From contig NZ_CP147505.1 of assembly GCF_037201915.1 (NCBI RefSeq), positions 2,480,001 through 2,544,000 of the forward strand: a DNA stretch of 64,000 bases, written 5' to 3'. The stretch comes from Haloplanus sp. CK5-1. Lineage in GTDB: Archaea > Halobacteriota > Halobacteria > Halobacteriales > Haloferacaceae. Under the pieces are notes generated by a model. It had not been told where the DNA came from. It saw only the letters and a list, made by a program, of their open reading frames with translations, and made no database searches. Made by a program: the position numbers and the translations under genes. Below are positions 53,127-61,465 of this stretch, one piece after another (the first letter of the stretch is position 1; the number at the start of each line of letters is the position of its first letter).

Positions 53127-53459
53127 AGTTATGACTCACTATTTGAAGTTATGCACCGCTCTTGAGAAAGCGAATGCGTACTACTATTAGGGAGATTAGT
53201 ACTTAAATCATTTGGACATATATCATATATTTAGGGATTGGAATATGCGTGATATAAGGCCTGAAACGCCTATTTTTACCATTACCAGCTATCCCGATAT
53301 ATTGAGATTATCAGATGGCAAACCTAATAACGATACATATCTCTGGCACAAGCACAGAGCTTCCAAAACTTCCCGATATGGTAGTACCATATACAATACT
53401 TCCGCAAACTTAGAGACTTCGGAAAAGACCGTCCGTGTGCCTCTCCCAAGGTCAAGCGG
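53127..53459. other. AT-rich intergenic region with island repeat copy 2
   Basis: This 333-bp stretch holds the promoter zone of the minus-strand gene ending at 52824 and, near its far end, repeat copy 2. A 103-codon plus-strand frame across it lacks coding character and overlaps the next gene, so it is not called. Confidence 0.5.
53366..53408 (+). repeat. Island repeat, copy 2
   Basis: ACTTCCCGATATGGTAGTAC continues to a second ACTTCCGCAAA, half-sites 30 bp apart. The centre ATATGGTA-G-TACCATAT is a perfect palindrome, the clearest of the three copies. Confidence 0.75.
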
Positions 53460-54341
53460 TCACGGGGGAACGTTCTCTGTATGCCCGAACTGTGCGAGCG
53501 GCGCTTCCCCTACCCCAAGGTAGTATGCTCCGATGAGGTCCGTCTCGATTTCTTTACGCTTGTGCGAGGTGTCGAGGTCACTCCGTTCGGCGAAGGCGAA
53601 GAGCGCATCTTCACCGAAGGTTTGCTCGTGATTGTAGAGCCGTGAGGAGATGTTACTGGATTCCCCGATGTACGCCAAGGTCGATTCCTGCCCCTCGTAC
53701 CAGATACGATAGACTCCCGTATCGGGCGGATTGGCGTCGAGACGTTGTGCCAGTCGGTATGGCTCGGACCAGTCGAGATTCATCCAGTCTCGGGCCAGTG
53801 GTGTACGCCAGTTCTGCCAGTTGGGAGGAGCGATACCACTTGCAGAATTAGGTTCATCCTCGCCCGATTCGAGGCGGCCACCCTTGTACGCAGGGTCGTT
53901 GTAGCTGTAGGAGGATTGCTTGTAGCCGTCGATGATACGACCGAAGTTCGCTGTCGGGCTACGGTCTACCTCTCGTCGGTGTAGGGCGATGAGAGCCGCT
54001 TCTATCCCCTTCCGATGTTGTTCGTCCTCTGCTCTCGGAGGAATCGTGTGCGAGACTTCGAGCGCAGAGCCAACGTCATCTCGAACTGCCCAGAGACAGG
54101 GAGCCGCCGTATGTGGGTCTCGGTAGGGCATCTCCTCTGCGTGGACACCTCTTGCGAGGCTTTGGATTCGTCTTCGGGTATCGCCGGATTCACCGATGTA
54201 TTCGAGGTGGTCACGTTTCTCGCTCCCGTGACAGATACGGTACAGTCCCGGTTCTTTCGGAACGTTAGAGAATGAGTCTGCATCGAGTAGGTTCCATTCA
54301 GACCAGTCGAGGTTCATCCAGTCGACAGAGAAAATACCCAT
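53460..54341 (-). CDS. Protein with two GIY-YIG-like domains
   Basis: A 293-residue protein that repeats one unit. In the first, an MNLDWSEWNLLDADSFSNVP lead is followed by EPGLYRICHG...LEYIGESGDTRRRIQSL (about residues 30-68). In the second, MNLDWSEPYRLAQRLDANPP is followed by TGVYRIWYEG...LAYIGESSNISSRL (about 200-240). Both carry the GLYRI/YIGES pair and the Arg of the GIY-YIG fold. A linker of ~100 residues contains basic and Tyr-rich sequence. The duplicated array suggests dimer-like cleavage. It lies 33 bp downstream of the restriction-methylase gene on the same strand, so the two may act together. Confidence 0.75.
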   Translation of the reverse strand: MGIFSVDWMNLDWSEWNLLDADSFSNVPKEPGLYRICHGSEKRDHLEYIGESGDTRRRIQSLARGVHAEEMPYRDPHTAAPCLWAVRDDVGSALEVSHTIPPRAEDEQHRKGIEAALIALHRREVDRSPTANFGRIIDGYKQSSYSYNDPAYKGGRLESGEDEPNSASGIAPPNWQNWRTPLARDWMNLDWSEPYRLAQRLDANPPDTGVYRIWYEGQESTLAYIGESSNISSRLYNHEQTFGEDALFAFAERSDLDTSHKRKEIETDLIGAYYLGVGEAPLAQFGHTENVPP

Positions 54342-54374
54342 TTCTATAGATGTTTAATTACCAGTCAAGATGGT

Positions 54375-57300
54375 TCAGTCGTCCTGACGCTCCTGATAGG
54401 CCTCTATAACATTTCTTTTCTCTCTTTCACGGACATCAACGTTGTTCAGAACCGCTCTAATCCCGCTATCGCTGACAGAATACAGTTCCATTACGAGCGC
54501 GTTCGTTTCATTCCATAATGAGGATATCTTCTCATCTAATTTTCCAAGAGATGATATAATATTCTCATCCGAATGTTCCATTACTGCATCGGATTCAAAA
54601 CTGCTTTCGATATCATCCACTACATTCCGTGTATTTTCGGCGCTGTCTTGTCGAACAACCGGTATTTCTGTCTTGTCCAAGATATCCTCTACGCACTCAA
54701 TTTTCTTCCGCGTTCGGAATAGGGTCAACTTCATAGCGGCTAAGACGTGGTCTCGCAGTTGCCGAGTGTCGAACTCTGCTTCAAACAACTCGGTTTCTGA
54801 CTGGTCATCAACTCCGTGGACGAGAACGCTTTTTGTACCCTTTGACTCTGCCGAAAATTCTGGGTATTCTTCTGTTAGCTCATCTTGGTCAGTGTCAGGG
54901 TAGAAAGTGACCGAGTCTGTCCACGCTTGGTCCCGATTTCCGCTCTGGATATACGTTTTATCGTTTGAGAGGATAGTAGATAGGGAACGGTTCTCATCGC
55001 TAAGAAGTTCACTCTTTTCCTCCCAAATGTTGAGAAGTAACTCTCTATGATGGTTTCTGTCCAGAAGCTCCCCAACTGTCTCTTCGAGAGTTTCGATTTC
55101 GTCCTCATCTCCGTTTATATCCGGAATTGATAGATTCCTCAATTGTGGTGCTTGGAATTGGAAGTCTCCTCCCCTCATACGCAGGGCTCCGAACAAACCA
55201 GCATACAAGAAATCAGCCACATAACTATTCAATATTCCACCATAATACAGCATACTTTCGTCGCCATCATAGAATAGGTTAGTGTCAACAGAGGAATATG
55301 AACCATCAACATCTGGATATGCCTCAATTGTAGACGCTACCTTAGCAAACACCAGCTTCTCCTTCTGATATTGGTCACGGCGCAAATCGGTGATAATGTC
55401 GTGTGTGGTGTCAAGAACTGGTTGGCCGTAATCATCGCCTTGATGTCTAATCTCCTCAAACTCCCAGAAAGAGAGAAGCGGGTCAATTGCACCAGTTTTG
55501 ATGAACTTCTTTTTGTGGTTGTCTGGGTCGTCTTCGGAAAGAGCTACGGTGAACTCTTCAGCTTCACTCGCGGTACTTGATGCTTGGACAGTTCCCGCAT
55601 TCTTGAGCATTTGACAGTTCTCATAAATATCCCAGAAAACGCTGTCGTCAGTCAATAGCAGGAAACTCCAAATATTCTCATCAAGCTCATCCAAATAATC
55701 ATACTCGTGCTCGTGGTCGTAATCGGAATCGCCAAGAGTGTCTTTCGTAGGCGGGCTATGACCTCTTATCGCCGCATCATCTGGAGCACTGTTTGCTTGA
55801 TAGACCGGGATTACCGGATAGACACTGGGGTCATCAAAGACGTTGAGTTGGGAAACATCAGAGAGGCTCACGAAGTGGTTCTCGTTGTCGATTAAGTATT
55901 CACGGAATCCCTGAGCGTAGGGGGCGGCCAAGTGTTTGTTCGGGACAATATACGAGACATATCCCTCATCTTGGACAAGGTCAAAACCAAGCTGGAGAAA
56001 CAGTAAATATACGTCATAGGCTCCGCTGGCAGATTCGTCGAACTTGTGTTCCCAGAAGTCACGTTCACATTCTTCAAAGTGCTTATTCCGAGCGATAGCG
56101 TTGATATATGGCGGATTTCCAATTACAAAATCAAATCCTGTATTCTCCTGCAATTCCCCATCATCGGTAAAGTAGGTATGCCAGAATGCGGCAGGCCAGT
56201 GTTGGGGAATTGTTTCATCGAAAATATCTGTCGACAAGTCCTCAGATATTAGATAATCCTCGAACTCTTCATTAAGTGCCTCTTTTAAGTCATCCTGCTC
56301 ATCAAGGATATCATCGGCAATTCCCTCCTGAGTATGGTCACTGACATAATCGTTTCTCAGGCTGGATAAGTTCTGAAGAGTGTTCGTATGGTCTTCGTTC
56401 AAGTTGTCAATTGCATCCTCATCCGGTAATCCAGCGAGTGCGTCACCATTCTGTAGATTTAATTCGAGATTGGGAAGAGTGTAGCCTCCCCCGCGTGGAA
56501 TATTGCTGTAACGGAATGCCTCTGGTACCTTTTTGATGCTTTCTAACCAGATATTCACTTTCGCAACTGCTAACGCATCAGCGTCCTTATCATTCCCAAA
56601 GATATGACGGAGAATGATTTTAGCCACTAACTCTCGGTCATTTTTATATCCAACAATATCTCGGAGTTCTTGAACACTGGCGGCATTTTCTTGGTCTTCC
56701 TGTGAAATATCAAGCGAACCGTTGAAATCCAGATATTCTATTTCTTCAAGCTGGTCGATTATTTTCCGATATCGTTCCCAGATAACATCAAATGCCTTAA
56801 TCAAGAATGAGCCAGACCCGCAGGCAGGGTCAATAACTTTGAGTGACTGCATCTCCTTCAGCGTCTCCTTAGCGGTCTCAAACTCTTCATTTTCAACCGC
56901 AGTATGGAAGTCGGAGACATACTCGTCAAAGGTTTCCCCCACAGTTTGTTCAACCATATAGCGAGTCACCTCTTTTTCTGTGTAGTAGATACCTTCTTCT
57001 TCCCTGCGTTCGGCAAGTGAGGTCTCATACGCCTTGCCGAAGATATCCTCGTCAATTTGTCGATAGTTAAAGTTTGTAATTCCCTTTCGACTGGAGGTTT
57101 GTTGCCAATCTTCAAGACCGAGTATTTGCGGCAGAATTTCGTAAAACTCCTCAAGATTCTCCTTCTCGTCGTCTAGAAGCTCTATGAAATCAATCTCCTC
57201 TTCATCGAATAGTTCGGTATCATAATATGCGAAATACCAATCGTTGACTTCGCTGAGGAATTTTTCGAGGACTTTCTCGCCACCGATATGTTCCCAATCT

Positions 57301-58097
57301 CGCGTAATTTGGTTCCAGCGTTTCTCTATCCAATTAAAATTGACAACGAAATGGTCGTCCAGTGTCTGAATAAATATGAACTTGTTTATGAATGTGATGA
57401 CTGCTTCAGTTTGCTCTCTTTCCGAGACACTGTCTTTGAAATCCAGTTCGTGTAAGCTTTCTCGCCACGAGTCAAGGCCCTCAAAGAAAGATTCGTCTAA
57501 CGCTCCTCGCTCTGCTCGCCCCTCCACTCGTTCCAGATAATCTCGGAGCTCCCCGATAGTCTGAAGGTCATCGTATACTTCATCAAATTGTAATTCAGCT
57601 ATAGGCTCACTTTGCCGTTTACTGAAAAAGACCCATTCATCTAAATTTGTAAATACGAGATACTCATTTTCTCCTCTATACCGCTCTATCTGTTCTTGGT
57701 GGTTTCGCCAATTCAAACGGCGCTTATCAATTCGTTGAATATCTCCATCACGTTCGTAGGCCTCAAACGGCGGTTTGATTTCAAGCAAAATAGGCATTCC
57801 ATCAGCTTGGAGCCGATAATCCACGATACCGTTCTCTATCCGTATTTCTGGACTCATTCGACCAAAAATGGCCCTTGCCAAGACTGAGGCGCTCGTGACA
57901 AGCTTATCTTTTAGTGCTGGCTCAGGTTCTGAACCGTTCCTCAAATCATCAAGATACTCTAAGACTAATGAACTCTCCAAGTTTAGGTCTCGAAGTTCGT
58001 CAAGTTCGATTTGGTCCCTATCAAAGATTGTCTGTAAATCAGACACTATCGAGTGGAGTTTCGCACGTTCCTCTGAAGACAAATCAGACGTACTCAT
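54375..58097 (-). CDS. Type IIG-like restriction enzyme / N6-adenine DNA methyltransferase
   Basis: A 1240-residue single-chain enzyme. Near residue 105 ILLEIKPPFEAY, preceded by IVDYRLQADG, is a PD-(D/E)XK-type nuclease core. The methyltransferase has motif I IDPACGSGSFLIKAF (about 422) and motif IV FVIGNPPYINAIAR (about 660), the D/N-PP-Y signature of N6-adenine methylases. The C-terminal ~450 residues are probably a target-recognition domain. No separate S or R subunit and no BREX pglZ or brxC gene is near, so a stand-alone type IIG system is likely. AT-rich codon use marks it as acquired. Confidence 0.88.
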   Translation of the reverse strand: MSTSDLSSEERAKLHSIVSDLQTIFDRDQIELDELRDLNLESSLVLEYLDDLRNGSEPEPALKDKLVTSASVLARAIFGRMSPEIRIENGIVDYRLQADGMPILLEIKPPFEAYERDGDIQRIDKRRLNWRNHQEQIERYRGENEYLVFTNLDEWVFFSKRQSEPIAELQFDEVYDDLQTIGELRDYLERVEGRAERGALDESFFEGLDSWRESLHELDFKDSVSEREQTEAVITFINKFIFIQTLDDHFVVNFNWIEKRWNQITRDWEHIGGEKVLEKFLSEVNDWYFAYYDTELFDEEEIDFIELLDDEKENLEEFYEILPQILGLEDWQQTSSRKGITNFNYRQIDEDIFGKAYETSLAERREEEGIYYTEKEVTRYMVEQTVGETFDEYVSDFHTAVENEEFETAKETLKEMQSLKVIDPACGSGSFLIKAFDVIWERYRKIIDQLEEIEYLDFNGSLDISQEDQENAASVQELRDIVGYKNDRELVAKIILRHIFGNDKDADALAVAKVNIWLESIKKVPEAFRYSNIPRGGGYTLPNLELNLQNGDALAGLPDEDAIDNLNEDHTNTLQNLSSLRNDYVSDHTQEGIADDILDEQDDLKEALNEEFEDYLISEDLSTDIFDETIPQHWPAAFWHTYFTDDGELQENTGFDFVIGNPPYINAIARNKHFEECERDFWEHKFDESASGAYDVYLLFLQLGFDLVQDEGYVSYIVPNKHLAAPYAQGFREYLIDNENHFVSLSDVSQLNVFDDPSVYPVIPVYQANSAPDDAAIRGHSPPTKDTLGDSDYDHEHEYDYLDELDENIWSFLLLTDDSVFWDIYENCQMLKNAGTVQASSTASEAEEFTVALSEDDPDNHKKKFIKTGAIDPLLSFWEFEEIRHQGDDYGQPVLDTTHDIITDLRRDQYQKEKLVFAKVASTIEAYPDVDGSYSSVDTNLFYDGDESMLYYGGILNSYVADFLYAGLFGALRMRGGDFQFQAPQLRNLSIPDINGDEDEIETLEETVGELLDRNHHRELLLNIWEEKSELLSDENRSLSTILSNDKTYIQSGNRDQAWTDSVTFYPDTDQDELTEEYPEFSAESKGTKSVLVHGVDDQSETELFEAEFDTRQLRDHVLAAMKLTLFRTRKKIECVEDILDKTEIPVVRQDSAENTRNVVDDIESSFESDAVMEHSDENIISSLGKLDEKISSLWNETNALVMELYSVSDSGIRAVLNNVDVREREKRNVIEAYQERQDD

Positions 58098-58258
58098 TAG
58101 ACCCTCATTCTTACACCATCCTTTTTAAAGTTGCTCAGGACCGATGGTGTGTCACTGGTGTCAACGGTTTCTATCGATTGGATGAAAAGGAAAATCTGCG
58201 TGTTGATATGGTAGCGTGTTTTCGAGAACTGTCGTGACACCGTGGTAAAGATGGTTTC

Positions 58259-58540
58259 TTACATCTTGGGCAAGTCTCTGTCTCGCTCCTCAACCGAGAT
58301 TAGACGGTTGTTCCAGAAGACCGCCTCGACTATCACCTCATCGGCTCCGTCTGTCTCTTCTCCGATAGTCGTCTCTCCACACTCATCGCACCACACTCGT
58401 CGGAGTACCCACCCATCTCGGTCGTAGTGAGTCGCATACGCTCGCACGAGGTCGCCAGTCCGAATTCGCTTGTTACATTGGTCGCAGATATGCCCCGACC
58501 GAACTCCGTTGAGGGCCTTCGCAGGGTTGGTATGAGCCAT
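58259..58540 (-). CDS. Small two-zinc-knuckle protein
   Basis: A 93-residue protein from ATG 58540. It has HICDQCNKRIRTGDLVRAYA and VWCDECGETTIGEETDG, two CxxC pairs with HNH-like spacing, followed by a short beta-rich end. It lies 4 bp after another zinc protein on the same strand. Such proteins are common in haloarchaeal plasmids and viruses; function unknown. Confidence 0.6.
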   Translation of the reverse strand: MAHTNPAKALNGVRSGHICDQCNKRIRTGDLVRAYATHYDRDGWVLRRVWCDECGETTIGEETDGADEVIVEAVFWNNRLISVEERDRDLPKM

Positions 58541-58544
58541 CGGT

Positions 58545-58691
58545 CTACACCTCCAGCGAGGAGTAGACGACATTACACTCGTCACAGACCCATCCTCGCT
58601 GACCCGTCACTGTATCGAGGAGCGCACCATATTCGAGAGAGTCGCCACACTTCGGACACTGCTTGCCATCGGTCGACCGAGTGCGACTCAT
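58545..58691 (-). CDS. 48-residue zinc-ribbon micro-protein
   Basis: Minus-strand ATG 58691 to stop 58545 encodes MSRTRSTDGKQCPKCGDSLE, then a link and GWVCDECNVVYSSLEV. The CPKCG and CDEC pairs form one zinc ribbon. The start overlaps the SWIM-protein stop by 4 bp (ATGA), and the next gene begins 4 bp after its stop, strong evidence that it is translated. Confidence 0.7.
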   Translation of the reverse strand: MSRTRSTDGKQCPKCGDSLEYGALLDTVTGQRGWVCDECNVVYSSLEV

Positions 58692-59146
58692 TCGTCTTCC
58701 CCCACGTTCGGGTTCGGCTCCTCGAAGCCGTCACGGTAACACGGCCAACAGGGAAGCTCCTTGAACAGAGGGCTACAATCGCAGTCGTCGGGTCGCTCGT
58801 TGAGGTGGTTGGGTTCCTCTGGTTCGACCGTCACGCCACCATCTGCCCTCATTGCAGGTTCGGTAGTCGCGGCTTCAAGAACCGGCTTGCGGATAGCGAC
58901 TGCCAGCAAATGTTTACACGCGCCTTCTTGATACTCGAAGGCGGGACAGGTGCAATCAGACGGAATCCCGCTCTCGACGTGAACCGTGTAGGTGTGTTCC
59001 TCAGGCTCGTCGTGCGAGCCATTCACGACTTCGACATTACTCCCTTCGAGAATCGTGAACTCGAAGCCTTCCCACTGTGCCCGCTTCTCGACTATCGTAT
59101 TTGCGTCGAGTAGTTCGACCACTTCGGAAGGGGCTAATTCCGACAT
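58688..59146 (-). CDS. SWIM zinc-finger protein
   Basis: A 152-residue protein with the SWIM motif CxC-x9-CxH: Cys65, Cys67, Cys77 and His79 (DCTCPAFEYQEGACKHLLAV). SWIM domains bind DNA or proteins and often accompany mobile elements and helicases. A second Cys cluster (DDCDCSPLFKELPCWPCYRD) near residues 117-136 may hold another metal. It follows a small Cys-rich gene by 2 bp and overlaps the micro-protein gene. Confidence 0.8.
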   Translation of the reverse strand: MSELAPSEVVELLDANTIVEKRAQWEGFEFTILEGSNVEVVNGSHDEPEEHTYTVHVESGIPSDCTCPAFEYQEGACKHLLAVAIRKPVLEAATTEPAMRADGGVTVEPEEPNHLNERPDDCDCSPLFKELPCWPCYRDGFEEPNPNVGEDE

Positions 59147-59148
59147 CT

Positions 59149-59364
59149 TTAGCCCTCGATGAAGATGGTGAACTCATTTCCACAATCGCTACATCGGTGG
59201 GTGAAGATGAGCGAATCGGAGTAGCCCCGTCGCTTGCTCGTCGTGATAGCCTCGATTGAGCACAGGCAGGGAACTCCTGAATCGAGACGGAATCCCGGTA
59301 GTTGTCGCAGTCGGTCGATTTGCTGTTCGCCAAGTTCTTGTCCGCTGGCTTGCGTAGTTGGCAT
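59149..59364 (-). CDS. Small Cys-rich protein
   Basis: A 71-residue protein. CLCS (about residues 33-36) and CSDCGNEFTIF near the end suggest a zinc ribbon split by a loop (EAITTSKRRGYSDSLIFTHR). ATG 59364 gives the shorter form; an in-frame ATG at 59406 would add 14 residues. It heads the minus-strand operon of four small metal-binding proteins. Confidence 0.55.
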   Translation of the reverse strand: MPTTQASGQELGEQQIDRLRQLPGFRLDSGVPCLCSIEAITTSKRRGYSDSLIFTHRCSDCGNEFTIFIEG

Positions 59365-59460
59365 TGGCCTGTCTCTCCTGAGAAGGCCACCGTCCGCCTG
59401 CTCCAACAGGCGGGCATTTTCCGAACGATAATCCCCGAAGGGACGGCTTCCTTCTCATCT

Positions 59461-59496
59461 TTTCCTATAAACGGAAGGAACTTAGTTCTTTCCTAT
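59461..59496. promoter_or_regulatory. Palindromic operator ahead of the winged-helix gene
   Basis: GGAAGGAAC-TTA-GTTCTTTCC (59473-59493) is a near-perfect inverted repeat. TTTCCTAT occurs twice, at 59461 and 59489, 28 bp apart. The block lies ~40 bp before the winged-helix start and may bind that protein. Its architecture (half-sites ~3 helical turns apart) resembles the dispersed island repeat. Confidence 0.5.
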
Positions 59497-59536
59497 TGTG
59501 GGAAATCTTATTGCGCTCCGATGAGAACCGTCGGAT

Positions 59537-59749
59537 ATGACCGAAGAAGACCCTCGACGCCAATATTCAGACGTTGACTTCCTTGATGCAGTTGCAAAAC
59601 ACACGCCTGCATCAACCTCCGAGGTAGCTGATGAAGTGGGTTGTACGCGCCGTAATGCTGATATGAGGCTCAAGAAACTGGCTGATGAAGGAAAGGTGAA
59701 GCGGAAAAAAATCGCCGCATCGCAAGTCTGGGCGCTCGTAGAAAGTTAA
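59537..59749 (+). CDS. Winged-helix DNA-binding protein
   Basis: A 70-residue protein. PASTSEVADEVGCTRRNADM, then RLKKLADEGKVKRKKIAASQ, is a compact winged helix (recognition helix at about residues 35-48) and fills nearly the whole protein. It is probably the element's repressor, given the palindrome just upstream. It diverges from the zinc-protein operon. Confidence 0.75.
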   Translation: MTEEDPRRQYSDVDFLDAVAKHTPASTSEVADEVGCTRRNADMRLKKLADEGKVKRKKIAASQVWALVES

Positions 59750-60333
59750 GAAAGCGTGTTTTGCATCAGGTAGTTTATTTTTATACGAATAGGAATGAAG
59801 CCGTATATTATTAGAACGCACTCCTTTCGCGGACTTACCTCTCGCTGGGGTAGGGTAAATGCGGTTGTTAACAACTCACATGGATCGAAATCTTGAGTCA
59901 AGAAAACCGGCTACCCCCAAATTTCATCCCGTCTCAAAATGCGGTCAGGTTAATGCGGCCCCATCGAGAATTATGCTGAATTCTGCTAATGGTCCTAAAT
60001 ATGCGCTATATGCATATATAGGATACACCCTATGCAGCCCAAGGATAGGGGCCAATGAACTCACCTCAAGAAGTGGCAAAATTCTTATCGTATTGGTTGC
60101 CACACCCGACAAACCGGAGAGCATCACGCCTTAGTATAATTTTTCTTATGAAGCGGTAGAAGTCTTATAAACACTAATATAGCCACTCTTAGAAAATACG
60201 GATGCAAAAAATCGCCGGACAAGAAACCGGTTCATATTCCTACTCGGCAATCATCAAATCCTTAATATTAAGTACCTATCAGCCCTATACTGTAGTACAT
60301 CCCGACGAAAAGAACTGGGATGTCTGAGAACCA
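59750..60333. other. AT-rich non-coding region, possible replication origin or control region
   Basis: The 584 bp hold no convincing gene. A 91-codon frame (59859-60134) lacks a motif and coding bias. The region contains the perfect 12-bp palindrome TATATGCATATA (60007-60018) in a longer AT-rich run, and AT-rich blocks at 60155-60200 and 60260-60275. It sits within a probable replicating or integrative element near a primase-helicase gene. Confidence 0.4.
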
Positions 60334-60420
60334 ATGATAGCAGAATACCTACACGCAGAGCGGATGCTGTACGATTCGCAGAACGAGAGCGGCCAGTTCG
60401 GGGTGTCGGCGAATGAGTGA
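60334..60420 (+). CDS. Possible 28-residue leader peptide gene
   Basis: ATG 60334 to TGA 60420 encodes MIAEYLHAERMLYDSQNESG, ending QFGVSANE. Its last 8 bases overlap the ATG at 60413 of the next gene. This is the overlap style of coupled genes in this genome, and the codons are GC-richer than the flank. A TATA-like TTAATATTAAG lies ~65 bp upstream. It may be real or only a leader. Confidence 0.4.
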   Translation: MIAEYLHAERMLYDSQNESGQFGVSANE

Positions 60421-60802
60421 GTCTGAGGCAAAAATGACCTCGGAGATGAGTGCTGAAGAAGAGCTTCAGATGAGAGTGTCAGGCAAAGAACCGTCTATCC
60501 AGACTATCAGCCCTGATGAGCTCCGTGAAATTCGCCCCTCCCCAAACATGGATGAAAAGATAGAACGCGACGTGATGGGATCACATACTGCGCATGTTAT
60601 TTGTGGGAGTACTATTTTCATCGCGTCAGAGACGGGCGATGTGACTCCCGAGATGGCAGCGAGTCTGTTGTCACACGAAATGATGCACCACATTTTACTG
60701 GCAGAGATCGGGGTCAAAGCCGCTCAAAAGTATGATGCGGTGGCTGACGATCACTACGAGGGATTTGAAGATAAAATGCAGAAAATGAAAGAAGTAGAGT
60801 AG
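60413..60802 (+). CDS. Small HExxH-motif protein (putative metallopeptidase-like)
   Basis: A 129-residue protein. The C-terminal half carries ASLLSHEMMHHILLAEIG; HEMMH is the HExxH zinc-peptidase motif inside a helix. It is preceded by IFIASETGDVTPEMA and followed by an acidic helix. A third ligand could be a downstream Asp/Glu/His (VADDHYEGFED). The N terminus is short and charged, with no signal peptide. It could act inside the cell on a regulator, as ImmA-like proteins do, but this is inference. Confidence 0.6.
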   Translation: MSESEAKMTSEMSAEEELQMRVSGKEPSIQTISPDELREIRPSPNMDEKIERDVMGSHTAHVICGSTIFIASETGDVTPEMAASLLSHEMMHHILLAEIGVKAAQKYDAVADDHYEGFEDKMQKMKEVE

Positions 60803-61150
60803 CCAATTCGTGTCTCTGTCGTCTGGTTAACATTGGAGTGAAATGCCCCGCTCGTCTCTCGAAGAAGCACGTGGTCAAGTTACGGAACTTCCCCATATAG
60901 AAAGACGATATACAAGACTTCCGCAAAGAGAAAAGCGGCAATAAAATCTGGTACCAGTAAGTTTACCAAAAGGTTTAAGTAGGAGGAGTTCCTACATAAT
61001 GTTACGAAGAGAAACACTACCGGTTGGTATATCGGTAGGACACGGATCGGACGACTATCTTTGCTGATTCGTGAGTTGTCTAGTGACTCCGCGAGCTACG
61101 AAGCAGTCGGAAGTCTGCAGTTGTAAATCACTCCACAAGGAGAACACAGT
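60803..61150. other. Intergenic region with island repeat copy 3
   Basis: The 348 bp between the HExxH gene and the 60-residue gene hold repeat copy 3 and an AT-rich promoter-like block (AAAAGGTTTAAGTAGG, about 60967-60982). No gene is called. Confidence 0.5.
60882..60928 (+). repeat. Island repeat, copy 3
   Basis: ACTTCCCCATATAGAAAG continues to ATATACAAGACTTCCGC followed by AAA. The two ACTTCC half-sites start exactly 30 bp apart (60887 and 60917), as in copies 1 and 2. Confidence 0.72.
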
Positions 61151-61333
61151 ATGACACGAGACAATACGATCGTCCTCAGCGACGAGGAGAAAGCACTGGT
61201 AGAAGAGACAAAACAGACGCTCTATGGTGAGGAGAGTATCCCTCACTGTCACGTTATCGGCCACGCACTACGCCAAGTCCTACACGACGCTCGGACGACA
61301 GGCGCGCCTACGGAGGTCTCTGTCGAGAACTAA
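61151..61333 (+). CDS. 60-residue island protein
   Basis: A small protein beginning MTRDNTIVLSDEEKALVEET, then KQTLYGEESIPHCHVIGHAL and RQVLHDARTTGAPTEVSVEN. It is helical with His/Cys in the middle. It resembles short antitoxin- or regulator-like proteins of haloarchaeal elements but no family is certain. It precedes the replication gene. Confidence 0.5.
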   Translation: MTRDNTIVLSDEEKALVEETKQTLYGEESIPHCHVIGHALRQVLHDARTTGAPTEVSVEN

Positions 61334-61465
61334 CATCTGAACCAGCTACGACAATAGCTGGCTCAGTTCTGGAGGAAAAGATATGACTTCATTCCATAGT
61401 ACGAACTGTCGAGACTTAAATCTTTCGGTTGGGATAGTGCTGAAATTAATTGGAGGTGGCTCTGT

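Noticed and set aside
53212-53523. A 103-codon plus-strand frame
   Set aside because: AT-rich, no motif, contains repeat copy 2 and runs into the GIY-YIG gene.
54375-58097. PglX of a BREX system
   Set aside because: The protein resembles PglX in its methylase core, but no pglZ, brxC or brxL gene lies in the visible flank, so a stand-alone type IIG enzyme is favoured.
59859-60134. A 91-codon frame in the AT-rich gap
   Set aside because: No coding bias, no upstream signal and no recognisable domain.
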